Below, in pieces: positions 50,507-58,982 of a stretch of 64,000 nucleotides of DNA. Source of the stretch: Alkalihalophilus marmarensis DSM 21297 (lineage in GTDB: Bacteria > Bacillota > Bacilli > Bacillales > Bacillaceae_D); contig NZ_ATAE01000008.1 in NCBI RefSeq assembly GCF_000474275.2, forward strand, positions 186,001 to 250,000, written 5' to 3'. Within the stretch, counting starts at the first letter, position 1, and the number at the start of each line of letters is the position of its first letter. The notes beneath the pieces were generated by a model. The model saw only the letters and a program-made list of their open reading frames with translations. It had not been told where the DNA came from and ran no database searches. The translations under genes were made by a program, and so were the position numbers.

Positions 50507-51793
50507 ATGTTAGGTATCGTTTTAGGTCTTGTATTATTAATGTTTCTTGCATATCGCGGCTGGTCAATCATCTGGGTTGCACCAATTACAGCTGGTGTTG
50601 TAGCAATATTCGGCGGCCTTGATCTCTTAGATGCATATAAAAATACGTACATGGAAGGCTTCGTAAACTTTGCGAAATTATGGTTCCCTGTATTTATGCT
50701 TGGAGCAATTTTTGGTAAACTGATGGAGGATACTGGTGCTGCTAGTTCAGTAGCTTCGATGATTACTAAAGTTATTGGTAAACAACGTGCGATTTTAGGC
50801 GTAATTGTTGCTTGTGCAGTATTAACATACGGCGGAGTTAGTTTATTCGTTGTCGTATTTGCGGTATATCCTTTAGCGATTGCGCTATTCCGTGAAGCAA
50901 ATATTACACGCCGCTTAATTCCTGGTACGGTTGCGCTTGGGGCGTTTACGTTTACGATGACAGCTGTTCCTGGTACACCGCAAATTCAAAACCTTATTCC
51001 GACTGAGTACTACGGTACAACAGCGATGGCAGCACCTTTTATGGGGATCATCGCAGCTCTTGTCATGGGTGTCGGCGGATATGTTTATTTAACTTGGAGA
51101 GAAAAGCAAACACGCGCTGCAGGCGAAGTGTTCACTGAGCCTAAAGGCCAAGAAATTAAGGAAATTGACGAAGCTAAGCTTCCAAATCCAATCTTGTCGT
51201 TCTTACCTTTAGTTGCTGTAATTTTCACATTGAATGTATTCAACTGGGATATCGTCGTGGCTTTAATCACAGGTATTTTGATGATCATCGTGTTCAACTT
51301 TAAAATGGTTTCTAAGTTTATTGACTCTGTCAACAAAGGCGCAAGCGGATCTGTTATTGCTATTGTTAACACAAGTGCTGCTGTAGGATTTGGTGCGGTT
51401 GTAAGAGCCGTTCCTGGATTTGAAAGGCTGACTGAGTTTGTAATGGGGATTCAAGGAAGCCCGCTAATCTCTCAAGCTGTAGCGATTAACATTCTTGCTG
51501 GTTCAACTGGTTCAGCATCAGGCGGTATGGGTATTGCCCTAGAAGCATTAGGTGACCGTTACATGGAGCTAGCGGCTCAAACAGGCATTGACCCTGAAGC
51601 GTTCCACCGTGTCGCATCGATCGCATCAGGTGGTTTAGATACGCTGCCGCATAACGGAGCTGTTTTGACATTGCTTACGATTACAGGCATGTCACACAAA
51701 GATTCATATAAAGATATTTTCGTCGTTGGTTGTGCGATTCCAGTATTAAGTGTTATTGTCGCAATCATTGTTGGTTCAATCGGTATTATTTAA
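50507..51793 (+). CDS. GntP-family permease (probable short-chain hydroxyacid uptake)
   Basis: ATG behind AAGGGGGAGAAAGA. 428 residues, about 12 hydrophobic helices. VLTYGGVSLFVVVFAVYPLA, TMTAVPGTPQIQNLIPT and GSTGSASGGMGIALEALGDR fit the GntP family. In B. subtilis a GntP-like gene (yxjC) stands with scoAB and yxjF, which serve 3-hydroxybutyrate/acetoacetate use; the same gene set here suggests the same substrate. Confidence 0.88.
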   Translation: MLGIVLGLVLLMFLAYRGWSIIWVAPITAGVVAIFGGLDLLDAYKNTYMEGFVNFAKLWFPVFMLGAIFGKLMEDTGAASSVASMITKVIGKQRAILGVIVACAVLTYGGVSLFVVVFAVYPLAIALFREANITRRLIPGTVALGAFTFTMTAVPGTPQIQNLIPTEYYGTTAMAAPFMGIIAALVMGVGGYVYLTWREKQTRAAGEVFTEPKGQEIKEIDEAKLPNPILSFLPLVAVIFTLNVFNWDIVVALITGILMIIVFNFKMVSKFIDSVNKGASGSVIAIVNTSAAVGFGAVVRAVPGFERLTEFVMGIQGSPLISQAVAINILAGSTGSASGGMGIALEALGDRYMELAAQTGIDPEAFHRVASIASGGLDTLPHNGAVLTLLTITGMSHKDSYKDIFVVGCAIPVLSVIVAIIVGSIGII

Positions 51794-51830
51794 TAAAACG
51801 ATCATTTAATCATTTCTAGGAGGAATAATT

Positions 51831-52571
51831 ATGAAATTACAAGATAAAGTAGCAGTTATTACAGGTGCAGGCCGTGGAATCGGTGAAGCAACAGCATTTA
51901 AATTTGCTAAAGAAGGCGCAAAAGTGGTTGTAGCTGATATGAACGAAGATGAAATTAACGCAACGGTTGCAGCAGTAAAAGAAATGGGTGCAGAAGCGAC
52001 TGGCTTTGTTGTGAATGTTACAAAGCGTGAAGAAGTGAAAAACTTAATGGCTCATGCGGTAGAGACATTCGGCCGTGTTGATGTTGTTGTAAATAACGCT
52101 GGGATTACAGCTGATGCACAACTTCTAAAAATGACAGACGAACAGTGGGACCGTGTGATTGATGTAAACCTTAAAGGTGTATTCATGGTATCGCAAGAAG
52201 CAGCAGCGATCATGAAAGAGCAGCAAGGCGGCGTAATCTTAAATGCTTCTTCTGTTGTTGGTTCTTATGGTAACTTCGGTCAAACAAACTACGCTGCAAC
52301 AAAATGGGGCGTTAACGGTATGACAAAAACATGGGCAAAAGAACTTGGCCGTTTCAATGTACGTGTTAATGCAGTAGCTCCAGGATTCATCTTAACGCCA
52401 ATGACAGCTAAAATGCCTGAAAAAGTTCTAGATATGATGAAAGATAAGTCTGTTCTAAACGATTTAGGAACGCCAGAAGATATTGCTAATGGATATGCTT
52501 TCCTTGCATCTGATGAAGCTCGCTTCATTACAGGAACGATCCTTAGTATTGATGGCGGGGTAGTCATCTAA
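51831..52571 (+). CDS. SDR dehydrogenase (FabG-like; probable 3-hydroxybutyrate or acetoacetyl reductase)
   Basis: ATG behind TAGGAGGAATAATT. 246 residues. NAD(P) motif TGAGRGIGEA, NNAG, catalytic Ser in NASSVVGSYG, Tyr/Lys in NYAATKWG. An Asp after beta-2 (VVVADMNED) favours NAD. Family membership alone would allow FabG, but operon company (CoA transferase, GntP permease, thiolase by common regulation) favours 3-hydroxybutyrate to acetoacetate oxidation. Terminator follows. Confidence 0.88.
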   Translation: MKLQDKVAVITGAGRGIGEATAFKFAKEGAKVVVADMNEDEINATVAAVKEMGAEATGFVVNVTKREEVKNLMAHAVETFGRVDVVVNNAGITADAQLLKMTDEQWDRVIDVNLKGVFMVSQEAAAIMKEQQGGVILNASSVVGSYGNFGQTNYAATKWGVNGMTKTWAKELGRFNVRVNAVAPGFILTPMTAKMPEKVLDMMKDKSVLNDLGTPEDIANGYAFLASDEARFITGTILSIDGGVVI

Positions 52572-52588
52572 TTTCAATACGTATAGAT

Positions 52589-52625
52589 AAAACAGCTGTT
52601 GAGTAAGCAGCTGTTTTATTTTTTC
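52589..52625 (+). terminator. Intrinsic terminator
   Basis: AAAACAGCTG (52589-52598) / CAGCTGTTTT (52608-52617), followed by ATTTTTTCC. Confidence 0.85.
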
Positions 52626-52744
52626 CTAAAATGAGCAAGAAAACCCTTTCATAATTCTGAATAGTTCGTCATAATAGAATGAGAGAGTGAGTGATGGAGA
52701 TAAGATCGGAGTCAATTATGTAATAATTGATGGGGGTATGGTCT

Positions 52745-53515
52745 ATGGAGAAGAAAACAGTAATCGTTACAGGCGGCAGTAATGGAATGGGTAAAGCAAT
52801 GGCTAAGAAATTTGCAAGCCAAGGTGCATACGTCACAATCAGCGGACGTGATGAAGAACGTTTATTACAAGCTAAAAAGGAAATTGAGACCTTTGAGGGA
52901 CAAGTCCTCCCTGTTGTAATGGATGTACGTGACCCGGAAAAAGTACAGCATATGGTCGATGTGACAAAAGAAACATTCGGTCAAATTGATTATTTAGTAA
53001 ATAATGCAGCAGGAAACTTCCTCGTACGAGCTGAAGAGCTCTCTGAAAATGGATGGAAGGCTGTCATTGATATTGTGTTAAATGGTACATGGTATTGCAC
53101 ACAAGCTGTAGGTAAGGAATGGATTGCTAATAAGCAGCAAGGATCCATCACAAATATCATTGCGACATACGCTTGGACAGCAGGCCCTGGTGTAGTGCAC
53201 TCAGCTAGTGCAAAAGCAGGTGTCCTTGCAATGACTCGCACGTTAGCCGTAGAATGGGGCAGCCAGTATGGCATTCGTTTAAATGCGATTGCCCCAGGTC
53301 CAATTGAGGATACGGGCGGTGCTGAGCGCTTAATTATGAATGAAGCAGCTCATAAAAAAGTGATTAACAGTATCCCTGCGAGAAGATTTGGGAAAGTAGA
53401 AGAAGTAGCAGGTCTTGCATCGTTCTTATTTTCTGAGGAAGCGAAATACATTAACGGTGACTGCATCACAATCGATGGCGGCCAATGGTTAAACAGTGCC
53501 TCTTTTCAATCGTAA
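52745..53515 (+). CDS. fadH: 2,4-dienoyl-CoA reductase (FadH/YkuF type SDR)
   Basis: ATG at 52745 behind GGGGGTATG; the frame is open from 52727. 256 residues. TGGSNGMGKAMA and NNAAGNFLVRAEELS, APGPIEDTGGAERL are the YkuF hallmarks. The usual SDR YxxxK is SxxxK (HSASAKAG), as in dienoyl-CoA reductases. Works in beta-oxidation of unsaturated fatty acids. Its position after the short-chain acid operon is thematically fitting, but a terminator separates them. Confidence 0.9.
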   Translation: MEKKTVIVTGGSNGMGKAMAKKFASQGAYVTISGRDEERLLQAKKEIETFEGQVLPVVMDVRDPEKVQHMVDVTKETFGQIDYLVNNAAGNFLVRAEELSENGWKAVIDIVLNGTWYCTQAVGKEWIANKQQGSITNIIATYAWTAGPGVVHSASAKAGVLAMTRTLAVEWGSQYGIRLNAIAPGPIEDTGGAERLIMNEAAHKKVINSIPARRFGKVEEVAGLASFLFSEEAKYINGDCITIDGGQWLNSASFQS

Positions 53516-53528
53516 TAGTTAGAACATG

Positions 53529-53558
53529 CCAAGAGTTCTTATGGACTCTTGGTTTTTT
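53529..53558 (+). terminator. Intrinsic terminator
   Basis: CCAAGAGT (53529-53536) / ACTCTTGG (53545-53552), loop TCTTATGG, six T. Confidence 0.9.
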
Positions 53559-53674
53559 CGTGTGGTTTTCAATGGTTTTGGGGACACTATTTATAAAGAA
53601 AATGTTTAAATAATCAGCGAATCGGGTATGAACATAATCTGCTTGTAGAATTATACGTGAAAGGAATTGAAGGA

Positions 53675-54652
53675 ATGATCACATTTGACAACGTCTCAAA
53701 ACAATATGAAGACGGTACAAAAGCAGTCGATACCCTTAATTTCACCGTTAATAAAGGTGAGTTCTTTGTTGTTATTGGACCAAGCGGCTGCGGTAAAACA
53801 ACTACAATGAAGATGGTAAACCGGCTGATTGACCCAACAGATGGAACCATCCGCATTAATGACCAAGACATTAAAGAAGGAGATATACATACTTTGCGCT
53901 GGAACATCGGATATGTTCTCCAGCAAATTGCCCTTTTCCCCAATATGACTGTTGCTGAAAATATTTCAGTAGTTCCAGAAATGAAAAAGTGGTCAAAAGA
54001 AAAAATAAAAAAACGGGTAGATGAGCTTTTAAATCTAGTTGGACTTGAACCGGAGACGTATCGCGATCGTATGACGAATGAACTCTCAGGAGGCCAGCAG
54101 CAGCGTGTCGGTGTAGCAAGAGCACTTGCTGCTGATCCAGACATTTTATTAATGGATGAACCATTTAGTGCCCTTGATCCAATCAGCCGCGAGCAGCTGC
54201 AAGAGGATATCCAGCAATTGCAGCATAAGATTCAAAAAACGATCGTCTTTGTTACCCATGACATGGATGAAGCATTAAAGCTTGGAGACCGAATTTGTAT
54301 GATGAAAGAGGGCAAAATCATTCAAATAGGAACGCCTTCAGAGCTGATGAATAATCCAGCTGACCCATTTGTGACACAGTTTCTTGGCAATCGTCAAGTA
54401 GATGCGGAGAACAAAGCGAGCGAAAAGCTGACTGTAGCAGATGTAATGGATAGAAACGTCAATTTAGTTAATCACTCAGCTCTGTCAGAAAAACATACGA
54501 TTTCTCAGAATGAATGGATTGAGACTGCCTTTTTGAGGCTTAACGAAGGATCAGTTCCTTATCTCTTAGTAAAAGAGAACGAAGAAGTTGTCGGTACAGT
54601 AAGTTATGAGGATCTCGCTCGTATGTGGATGAAGGAGCGTGAGGCACAGTGA
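53675..54652 (+). CDS. Osmolyte (betaine/carnitine/choline) ABC transporter ATP-binding protein, OpuBA/OpuCA type
   Basis: ATG at 53675 placed by AAAGGA nine bases upstream; GTG at 53657 is possible. 325 residues. Walker A GPSGCGKTTTMKMVNR, Q-loop LQQIALFPNMTV, signature LSGGQQQRVGVARAL, Walker B ILLMDEPFSALDPI, His in VTHDMDEAL. The C-terminal 65 residues (LTVADVMDRNVNLVN) are a CBS-like regulatory segment, shorter than the tandem CBS of OpuCA. Overlaps the permease gene by 4 bases. Confidence 0.92.
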   Translation: MITFDNVSKQYEDGTKAVDTLNFTVNKGEFFVVIGPSGCGKTTTMKMVNRLIDPTDGTIRINDQDIKEGDIHTLRWNIGYVLQQIALFPNMTVAENISVVPEMKKWSKEKIKKRVDELLNLVGLEPETYRDRMTNELSGGQQQRVGVARALAADPDILLMDEPFSALDPISREQLQEDIQQLQHKIQKTIVFVTHDMDEALKLGDRICMMKEGKIIQIGTPSELMNNPADPFVTQFLGNRQVDAENKASEKLTVADVMDRNVNLVNHSALSEKHTISQNEWIETAFLRLNEGSVPYLLVKENEEVVGTVSYEDLARMWMKEREAQ

Positions 54653-56190
54653 ACACCTTAACAAATTTATATGACCTCTTCCTAGCAAGGCAGGATCTTT
54701 TATGGATTGCCTTATGGGAACATATTCAGCTCTCTTTAATCTCCCTTTTAATTGCTGTATTTATTGCGGTTCCGCTTGGCGTGCTTTTATCTAGAAAGCA
54801 GAAAATGGCTGAATTCATCATTGGGATCACAGCCGTTCTACAAACGATCCCTAGCCTTGCTTTGCTCGGATTTATGATCTTATTTGTAGGTATTGGGACA
54901 ACACCAGCAATTATTGCTCTTACAGCGTATGCCTTGCTTCCTATTTTACGGAACACCTATACGGGGATCAGCGAGGTTGACCCTGCTATCCGGGAGGCTG
55001 CGCGTGGGATGGGAATGAATTCATACCGCAGACTGATGCGCGTTGAAATGCCAATTGCCATGCCTACAGTGATGGCTGGTATCAGAACCTCAATGGTCCT
55101 TATTGTCGGTACAGCGACTCTTGCGGCTTTGATCGGCGCAGGAGGTTTAGGGGATTTAATTATGACGGGAATTCAGCGTGCAAATAATGAATATATCCTG
55201 CTCGGTGCAATACCAGCTGCTCTGCTCGCCTTGTTTTTTGATTTTGTGCTGAGGATAACTGAAAGCCGTTCAAAAGGCTCATCCTTCATGCCGATTGTAA
55301 CAGTCGTCTCACTTGCCTTATTAATTGTCGTTATCCCTCCAATCGTTTCTAGCCAAGGAGGCGGTGATGCAGGTACAAGACTTACTGTGGGTGGTAAAGA
55401 AGGAGCAGAGCCGATTATTATCGGTAATATGTATAAACTATTAATTGAAGATCAAACAGATATGATGGTAGATGTTCAAGGGAATTTGGGCGGTACTGAT
55501 TTTGTCTACAATGCCTTGCGTGTGGGTGACATCGATATGTACCTTGAATTCTCTGGAACGGTAGTCGGCGACCTCTTAAATATTGAGGACTTTAGCTATG
55601 ATGAACGTGAGGCTTATGAGCAGGCTCGTGATGGCATCTATAAAGCCGAACAGCTTGTATTCTTAGAGCCGATGGACTATCACAATACGTATGCGATTGC
55701 TGTTACAAATGAATTTGCCGAAGAATCAGGGGTTGAAACGATTTCGGATTTAGAGCCTTATCAGGATGAGCTCTCGGCAGGATTTACGTTTGAATTTGTC
55801 GATCGTCATGATGGTTACCCTGGCCTGCAAGAGAAGTACGGCATCTCATTCTCCAGCGTTCAATCAATGGAAGCTGCTCTTCGCTCTCGTGCGCTTGTGT
55901 CAGGAGATGTGGATGTGATCGATGCGTATTCAACAGATGCTTACTTAGTTGAGTATGATTTGGTGGTTTTAGAAGACGACGAACAATTGTTCCCTCCGTA
56001 CCAAGGAGCACCATTACTTCGAGAAGAAACACTTGAAGAACATCCAGAACTTGAGGAGATTCTGAATCAACTAGCAGGCATGATTACGGAAGAAGAAATT
56101 CAGCAAATGAATTATCGTGTCGATTATGATGATGAAAACCCTGAAGATGTTGCAAGAGAATTCCTCCAAGAAAAAGGGTTAATTCAATAA
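54649..56190 (+). CDS. Osmolyte ABC transporter permease fused to substrate-binding domain
   Basis: GTG start overlapping the ATPase stop. 513 residues: six membrane helices over 1-230 with the permease EAA-type loop (DPAIREAARGMGMNSYRRL), then from about 245 a glycine-betaine-binding (OpuAC-like) domain: GGKEGAEPIIIGNMYKLLIE, VQGNLGGTDFVYNALRVGDI, YSTDAYLVEYDLVVLEDDEQ. The fusion keeps the binding protein on the outer face without its own lipoprotein signal. Closed by a bidirectional terminator. Confidence 0.93.
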   Translation: MNTLTNLYDLFLARQDLLWIALWEHIQLSLISLLIAVFIAVPLGVLLSRKQKMAEFIIGITAVLQTIPSLALLGFMILFVGIGTTPAIIALTAYALLPILRNTYTGISEVDPAIREAARGMGMNSYRRLMRVEMPIAMPTVMAGIRTSMVLIVGTATLAALIGAGGLGDLIMTGIQRANNEYILLGAIPAALLALFFDFVLRITESRSKGSSFMPIVTVVSLALLIVVIPPIVSSQGGGDAGTRLTVGGKEGAEPIIIGNMYKLLIEDQTDMMVDVQGNLGGTDFVYNALRVGDIDMYLEFSGTVVGDLLNIEDFSYDEREAYEQARDGIYKAEQLVFLEPMDYHNTYAIAVTNEFAEESGVETISDLEPYQDELSAGFTFEFVDRHDGYPGLQEKYGISFSSVQSMEAALRSRALVSGDVDVIDAYSTDAYLVEYDLVVLEDDEQLFPPYQGAPLLREETLEEHPELEEILNQLAGMITEEEIQQMNYRVDYDDENPEDVAREFLQEKGLIQ

Positions 56191-56210
56191 GGTATAATTA
56201 AATAAGAGGG

Positions 56211-56244
56211 AAAGCGGCAGCTTACATGAGGCTGCCGCTTTTAT
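56211..56244. terminator. Bidirectional terminator
   Basis: AAAGCGGCAGC (56211-56221) / GCTGCCGCTTT (56231-56241), loop of nine. Between convergent genes. Confidence 0.9.
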
Positions 56245-57560
56245 AGTGGAATAAAATGCTCATTTTTATCTGTGTGAATCGCCAGCTGCTGCCATTTATC
56301 ATTCAGATAGCGTTTATCAAGATCAAGGATTTCATCTGGATGCAGCCCTGCGCGAATATAGGCCGCAAAATCCCATACAGATTCTTTAATCTCCTCTGAG
56401 TTATTAATGGCGATCATTTTAAGAGATTCAATTAATGCATTGAGCACCGAGAGATCTTCACAGCCATACTGTCTAATTTGATAGAAACAGCGATATAGGT
56501 AGTCATTAAAGCTGCGCTGCTGAAAGATCACACGCAGATTTCCGTTCGAATCATTATAATAAGCTCTATGCAGGTTTTTTCTTGATAGAACCGTTAATAC
56601 TCTCGCTAGTGCACGCACACCGCTGACTGCCGTATTGGGATCATTTATCCCTGGTGATAGGGCACGCAGCGTGATCTCTACTAATTTTGTAAGACCAAAA
56701 TCAATATCCTGAATGGTGGCTCGCTCCCCGCCCACAAGTATGTGTTTCTCGTATAGGGAGTGCTTTTCTTTTGGCAAGGCTCCGTATGTTTCAAATAATA
56801 CGCCTCCTTGCTCAATATAGCTCCCAAGACCCGCTTCAACTTTGAGGATTATATTATCCGCTTCCGCTTGATTAGTTAAGCCTTTCACGTCAATGACCTG
56901 AACATACCCGTTTTTATGGGCAAAGATATAATGCGGGTTATGAAGAATTAATTCTTCACTTTCCCAATCCCGCCATGGCTCATCATCCCTGCCTGATTGA
57001 GTGTCCTCGTAATAATGTTCAATCGAGTGAATTGTATTTTCAGTGATTTTGTGAATCAAGTTGCTCACTTGTATCCATTTACCGACATGATGAACAAAAT
57101 AAACAAAGAAGCCGACACAGACAAACGCATACGCTACGGCAATCGTTGGTGAAATAAACATTTCTGTTGGGTGATTAGCTCTTAATATAAGTAATAGTAA
57201 AAGGGAGAAAAGAAATCCACCAATAAACACACCTAGTATTCGCTGTGTATGAACATCTGTCATAAAGTTTTGCATCGTGCGCGGTGAAAATTGAGATAAA
57301 TATGTTGTTAAGACGACCATAATTGTCGAAAAGGAGATCGTTGTCATTGTAAGCAAGGAAGAAGAGATCGTACTTAACAGTGTTTGAGCTAGGGAGATAT
57401 CGGTTATAAGAATTGCAGGGAGCTTGGTGAGCAGAGTGCTGTGTGTGATAACATATTGATCTGCTAAGTAGCTTATCACCGCTAAAATAATTGAAGCGAT
57501 ACTGTAGACAGCAGGGATAAACCAAAATTGATTTCGCAGTTTTATTAATAGCGGATGCAC
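56241..57560 (-). CDS. DUF2254 family membrane protein
   Basis: Minus-strand ATG at 57560 behind GGGGGAGGAAAT. 439 residues. Four hydrophobic helices in the first 180 residues (FWFIPAVYSIASIILAVISY, SSSLLTMTTISFSTIMVVLT), then a soluble domain with LRALSPGINDPNTAVSGVRA, the best conserved block of DUF2254. Function of the family unknown; possibly a membrane sensor or channel. Single gene. Confidence 0.88.
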   Translation of the reverse strand: MHPLLIKLRNQFWFIPAVYSIASIILAVISYLADQYVITHSTLLTKLPAILITDISLAQTLLSTISSSLLTMTTISFSTIMVVLTTYLSQFSPRTMQNFMTDVHTQRILGVFIGGFLFSLLLLLILRANHPTEMFISPTIAVAYAFVCVGFFVYFVHHVGKWIQVSNLIHKITENTIHSIEHYYEDTQSGRDDEPWRDWESEELILHNPHYIFAHKNGYVQVIDVKGLTNQAEADNIILKVEAGLGSYIEQGGVLFETYGALPKEKHSLYEKHILVGGERATIQDIDFGLTKLVEITLRALSPGINDPNTAVSGVRALARVLTVLSRKNLHRAYYNDSNGNLRVIFQQRSFNDYLYRCFYQIRQYGCEDLSVLNALIESLKMIAINNSEEIKESVWDFAAYIRAGLHPDEILDLDKRYLNDKWQQLAIHTDKNEHFIPL

Positions 57561-57699
57561 ATTTCCTCCCCCTCTTAACCCGTTTTATGTAGTATGTACG
57601 AAAAGGTTATCTCTTATTTTGGCAGGAATAAGAGCAGCAAATCTTGAAGAAGGTAAAGAAGTCTATATACGATTTTAGGATAAAAAGGAGTGCATAACG

Positions 57700-58113
57700 A
57701 TGGCTATTCAAAATCCGACAGATGAGAAAATTAAAGAGGTGTTACATACGAGTAAGCGTATTGCTGTTGTAGGATTATCAGGAAACCCAGACCGAACGTC
57801 TTACATGGTGTCTGAAGCGATGCAAAATGCAGGGTATACGATTATTCCAGTCAACCCTACTGTAGATGAAGTCCTTGGGGAGAAAGCAGTGGCAAGCCTG
57901 AAAGAAATTGACGGTGAAGTTGATATTGTGAATGTATTTAGAAGAAGTGAATTTCTACCCGAAGTCGCTCGTGATACGGTTGAAATCGGTGCGAAAACAT
58001 TCTGGGCGCAGCTAGGGGTTGCAAATCAAGAAGCGTTTGATTATTTAAAAGATAATGGTGTGGAAACTATTATGGACCGCTGCATTAAAGTAGAGCACGC
58101 TAAATTTAAATAA
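57700..58113 (+). CDS. CoA-binding protein (YccU/YneT-like)
   Basis: ATG behind AAAAGGAGTGC. 137 residues. Rossmann-like CoA-binding domain: RIAVVGLSGNPDRTSYMV, VIPVNPTVDEVLGEKAVAS (here IIPVNP), NVFRRSEFLPEVARD, FWAQLGVANQEA, MDRCIKVEH. The same domain is the N-terminal part of ADP-forming acyl-CoA synthetases, but the short form stands alone in Bacilli. Its role is unclear. Confidence 0.92.
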   Translation: MAIQNPTDEKIKEVLHTSKRIAVVGLSGNPDRTSYMVSEAMQNAGYTIIPVNPTVDEVLGEKAVASLKEIDGEVDIVNVFRRSEFLPEVARDTVEIGAKTFWAQLGVANQEAFDYLKDNGVETIMDRCIKVEHAKFK

Positions 58114-58121
58114 GCCTAAAT

Positions 58122-58156
58122 AAAAACGTGCCTTATTGTCTAGGCACGTTTTTATT
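58122..58156. terminator. Bidirectional terminator
   Basis: AAAAACGTGCC (58122-58132) / GGCACGTTTTT (58143-58153), loop of ten. Between convergent genes. Confidence 0.9.
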
Positions 58157-58709
58157 CGTTTGATTGAGAGTAGTAGATGAGGTAATCGGTCCATTTTCCA
58201 AACTCATGTATGAATCCTTTTCTTATACACTCGTACTGCATGCCTGCTTTTTTAGCTAGGGCGATGGAAGCGGAATTATCTATATTGATATGTGCTTCGA
58301 TCCGGTGATAATTTAATTCCGTATGAGCAAGACGCAGCACTTCCTTTACGGACTCCGTACCATATCCTTTCCCCCAGTGCTGATTATGGATCGTATAGCC
58401 GATTCTGCCCCAATGAAAGTTTTCTCTCATTAAAGTTGATACATCGATCACGCCTAAGTGAGTATGGTCGCTCTTGTTAAAAACACCAAATACATATAAT
58501 GAATCCTCAATGGCCATCCCTTGATGCCGGTTAACTAAGTCATAAAACCATTGTTCTGTGCACATACTCATATCAACCTGCCCCTCATCATAGAGGTGCA
58601 CAGAAGGCTTCCGGCTCGAGTATTGGTTAAACCAATTCATATAATCATGGTACTGATAAGGTCTTACGATCAAACGTTCGGTGAACCCTGATAGTTGAAA
58701 AGTCTGCAC
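58152..58709 (-). CDS. GNAT acetyltransferase (RimJ/RimL-like)
   Basis: Minus-strand ATG at 58709; a weak GAGGAGATTAATGC site precedes it. 185 residues. RLIVRPYQYHDYMNWFNQY at the start, acetyl-CoA loop in HWGKGYGTESVKEVLRLAH, and NIDNSASIALAKKAGMQYE, all typical of RimJ/RimL-type GNATs. Target (ribosomal protein N-terminus or small amine) not decided. Confidence 0.9.
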   Translation of the reverse strand: MQTFQLSGFTERLIVRPYQYHDYMNWFNQYSSRKPSVHLYDEGQVDMSMCTEQWFYDLVNRHQGMAIEDSLYVFGVFNKSDHTHLGVIDVSTLMRENFHWGRIGYTIHNQHWGKGYGTESVKEVLRLAHTELNYHRIEAHINIDNSASIALAKKAGMQYECIRKGFIHEFGKWTDYLIYYSQSNE

Positions 58710-58982
58710 GCATTAATCTCCTCTACATTTGTTATTTCAATTATTATAGCATGTGAGATCAATGGCCAATCGTCAATCTTTCGTCAAAATCCGCTATGAC
58801 TTTTTTCATAGAAAAAGCAGGAATCCCCAAAAGAGGTTGCGAATACTGAAATAACAGCTACAATAGTAAAGGCAATGGTGAACGTGCATTAAACCACTAA
58901 ATGAACACAGGTTAAAGACCGAATGGAAACGTGTGTTCGTTTGTGCTACAATACAAGTAGCATGTTGAAAGGAGTACCAATC

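Noticed and set aside
51263-52567. Minus-strand open frames opposite the GntP and SDR genes
   Set aside because: Shadows of well-supported genes; no ribosome sites.
53614-54164. Long minus-strand open frame opposite the ABC ATPase gene
   Set aside because: Covers the exact Walker and signature motifs of the + strand; codon-structure artefact.
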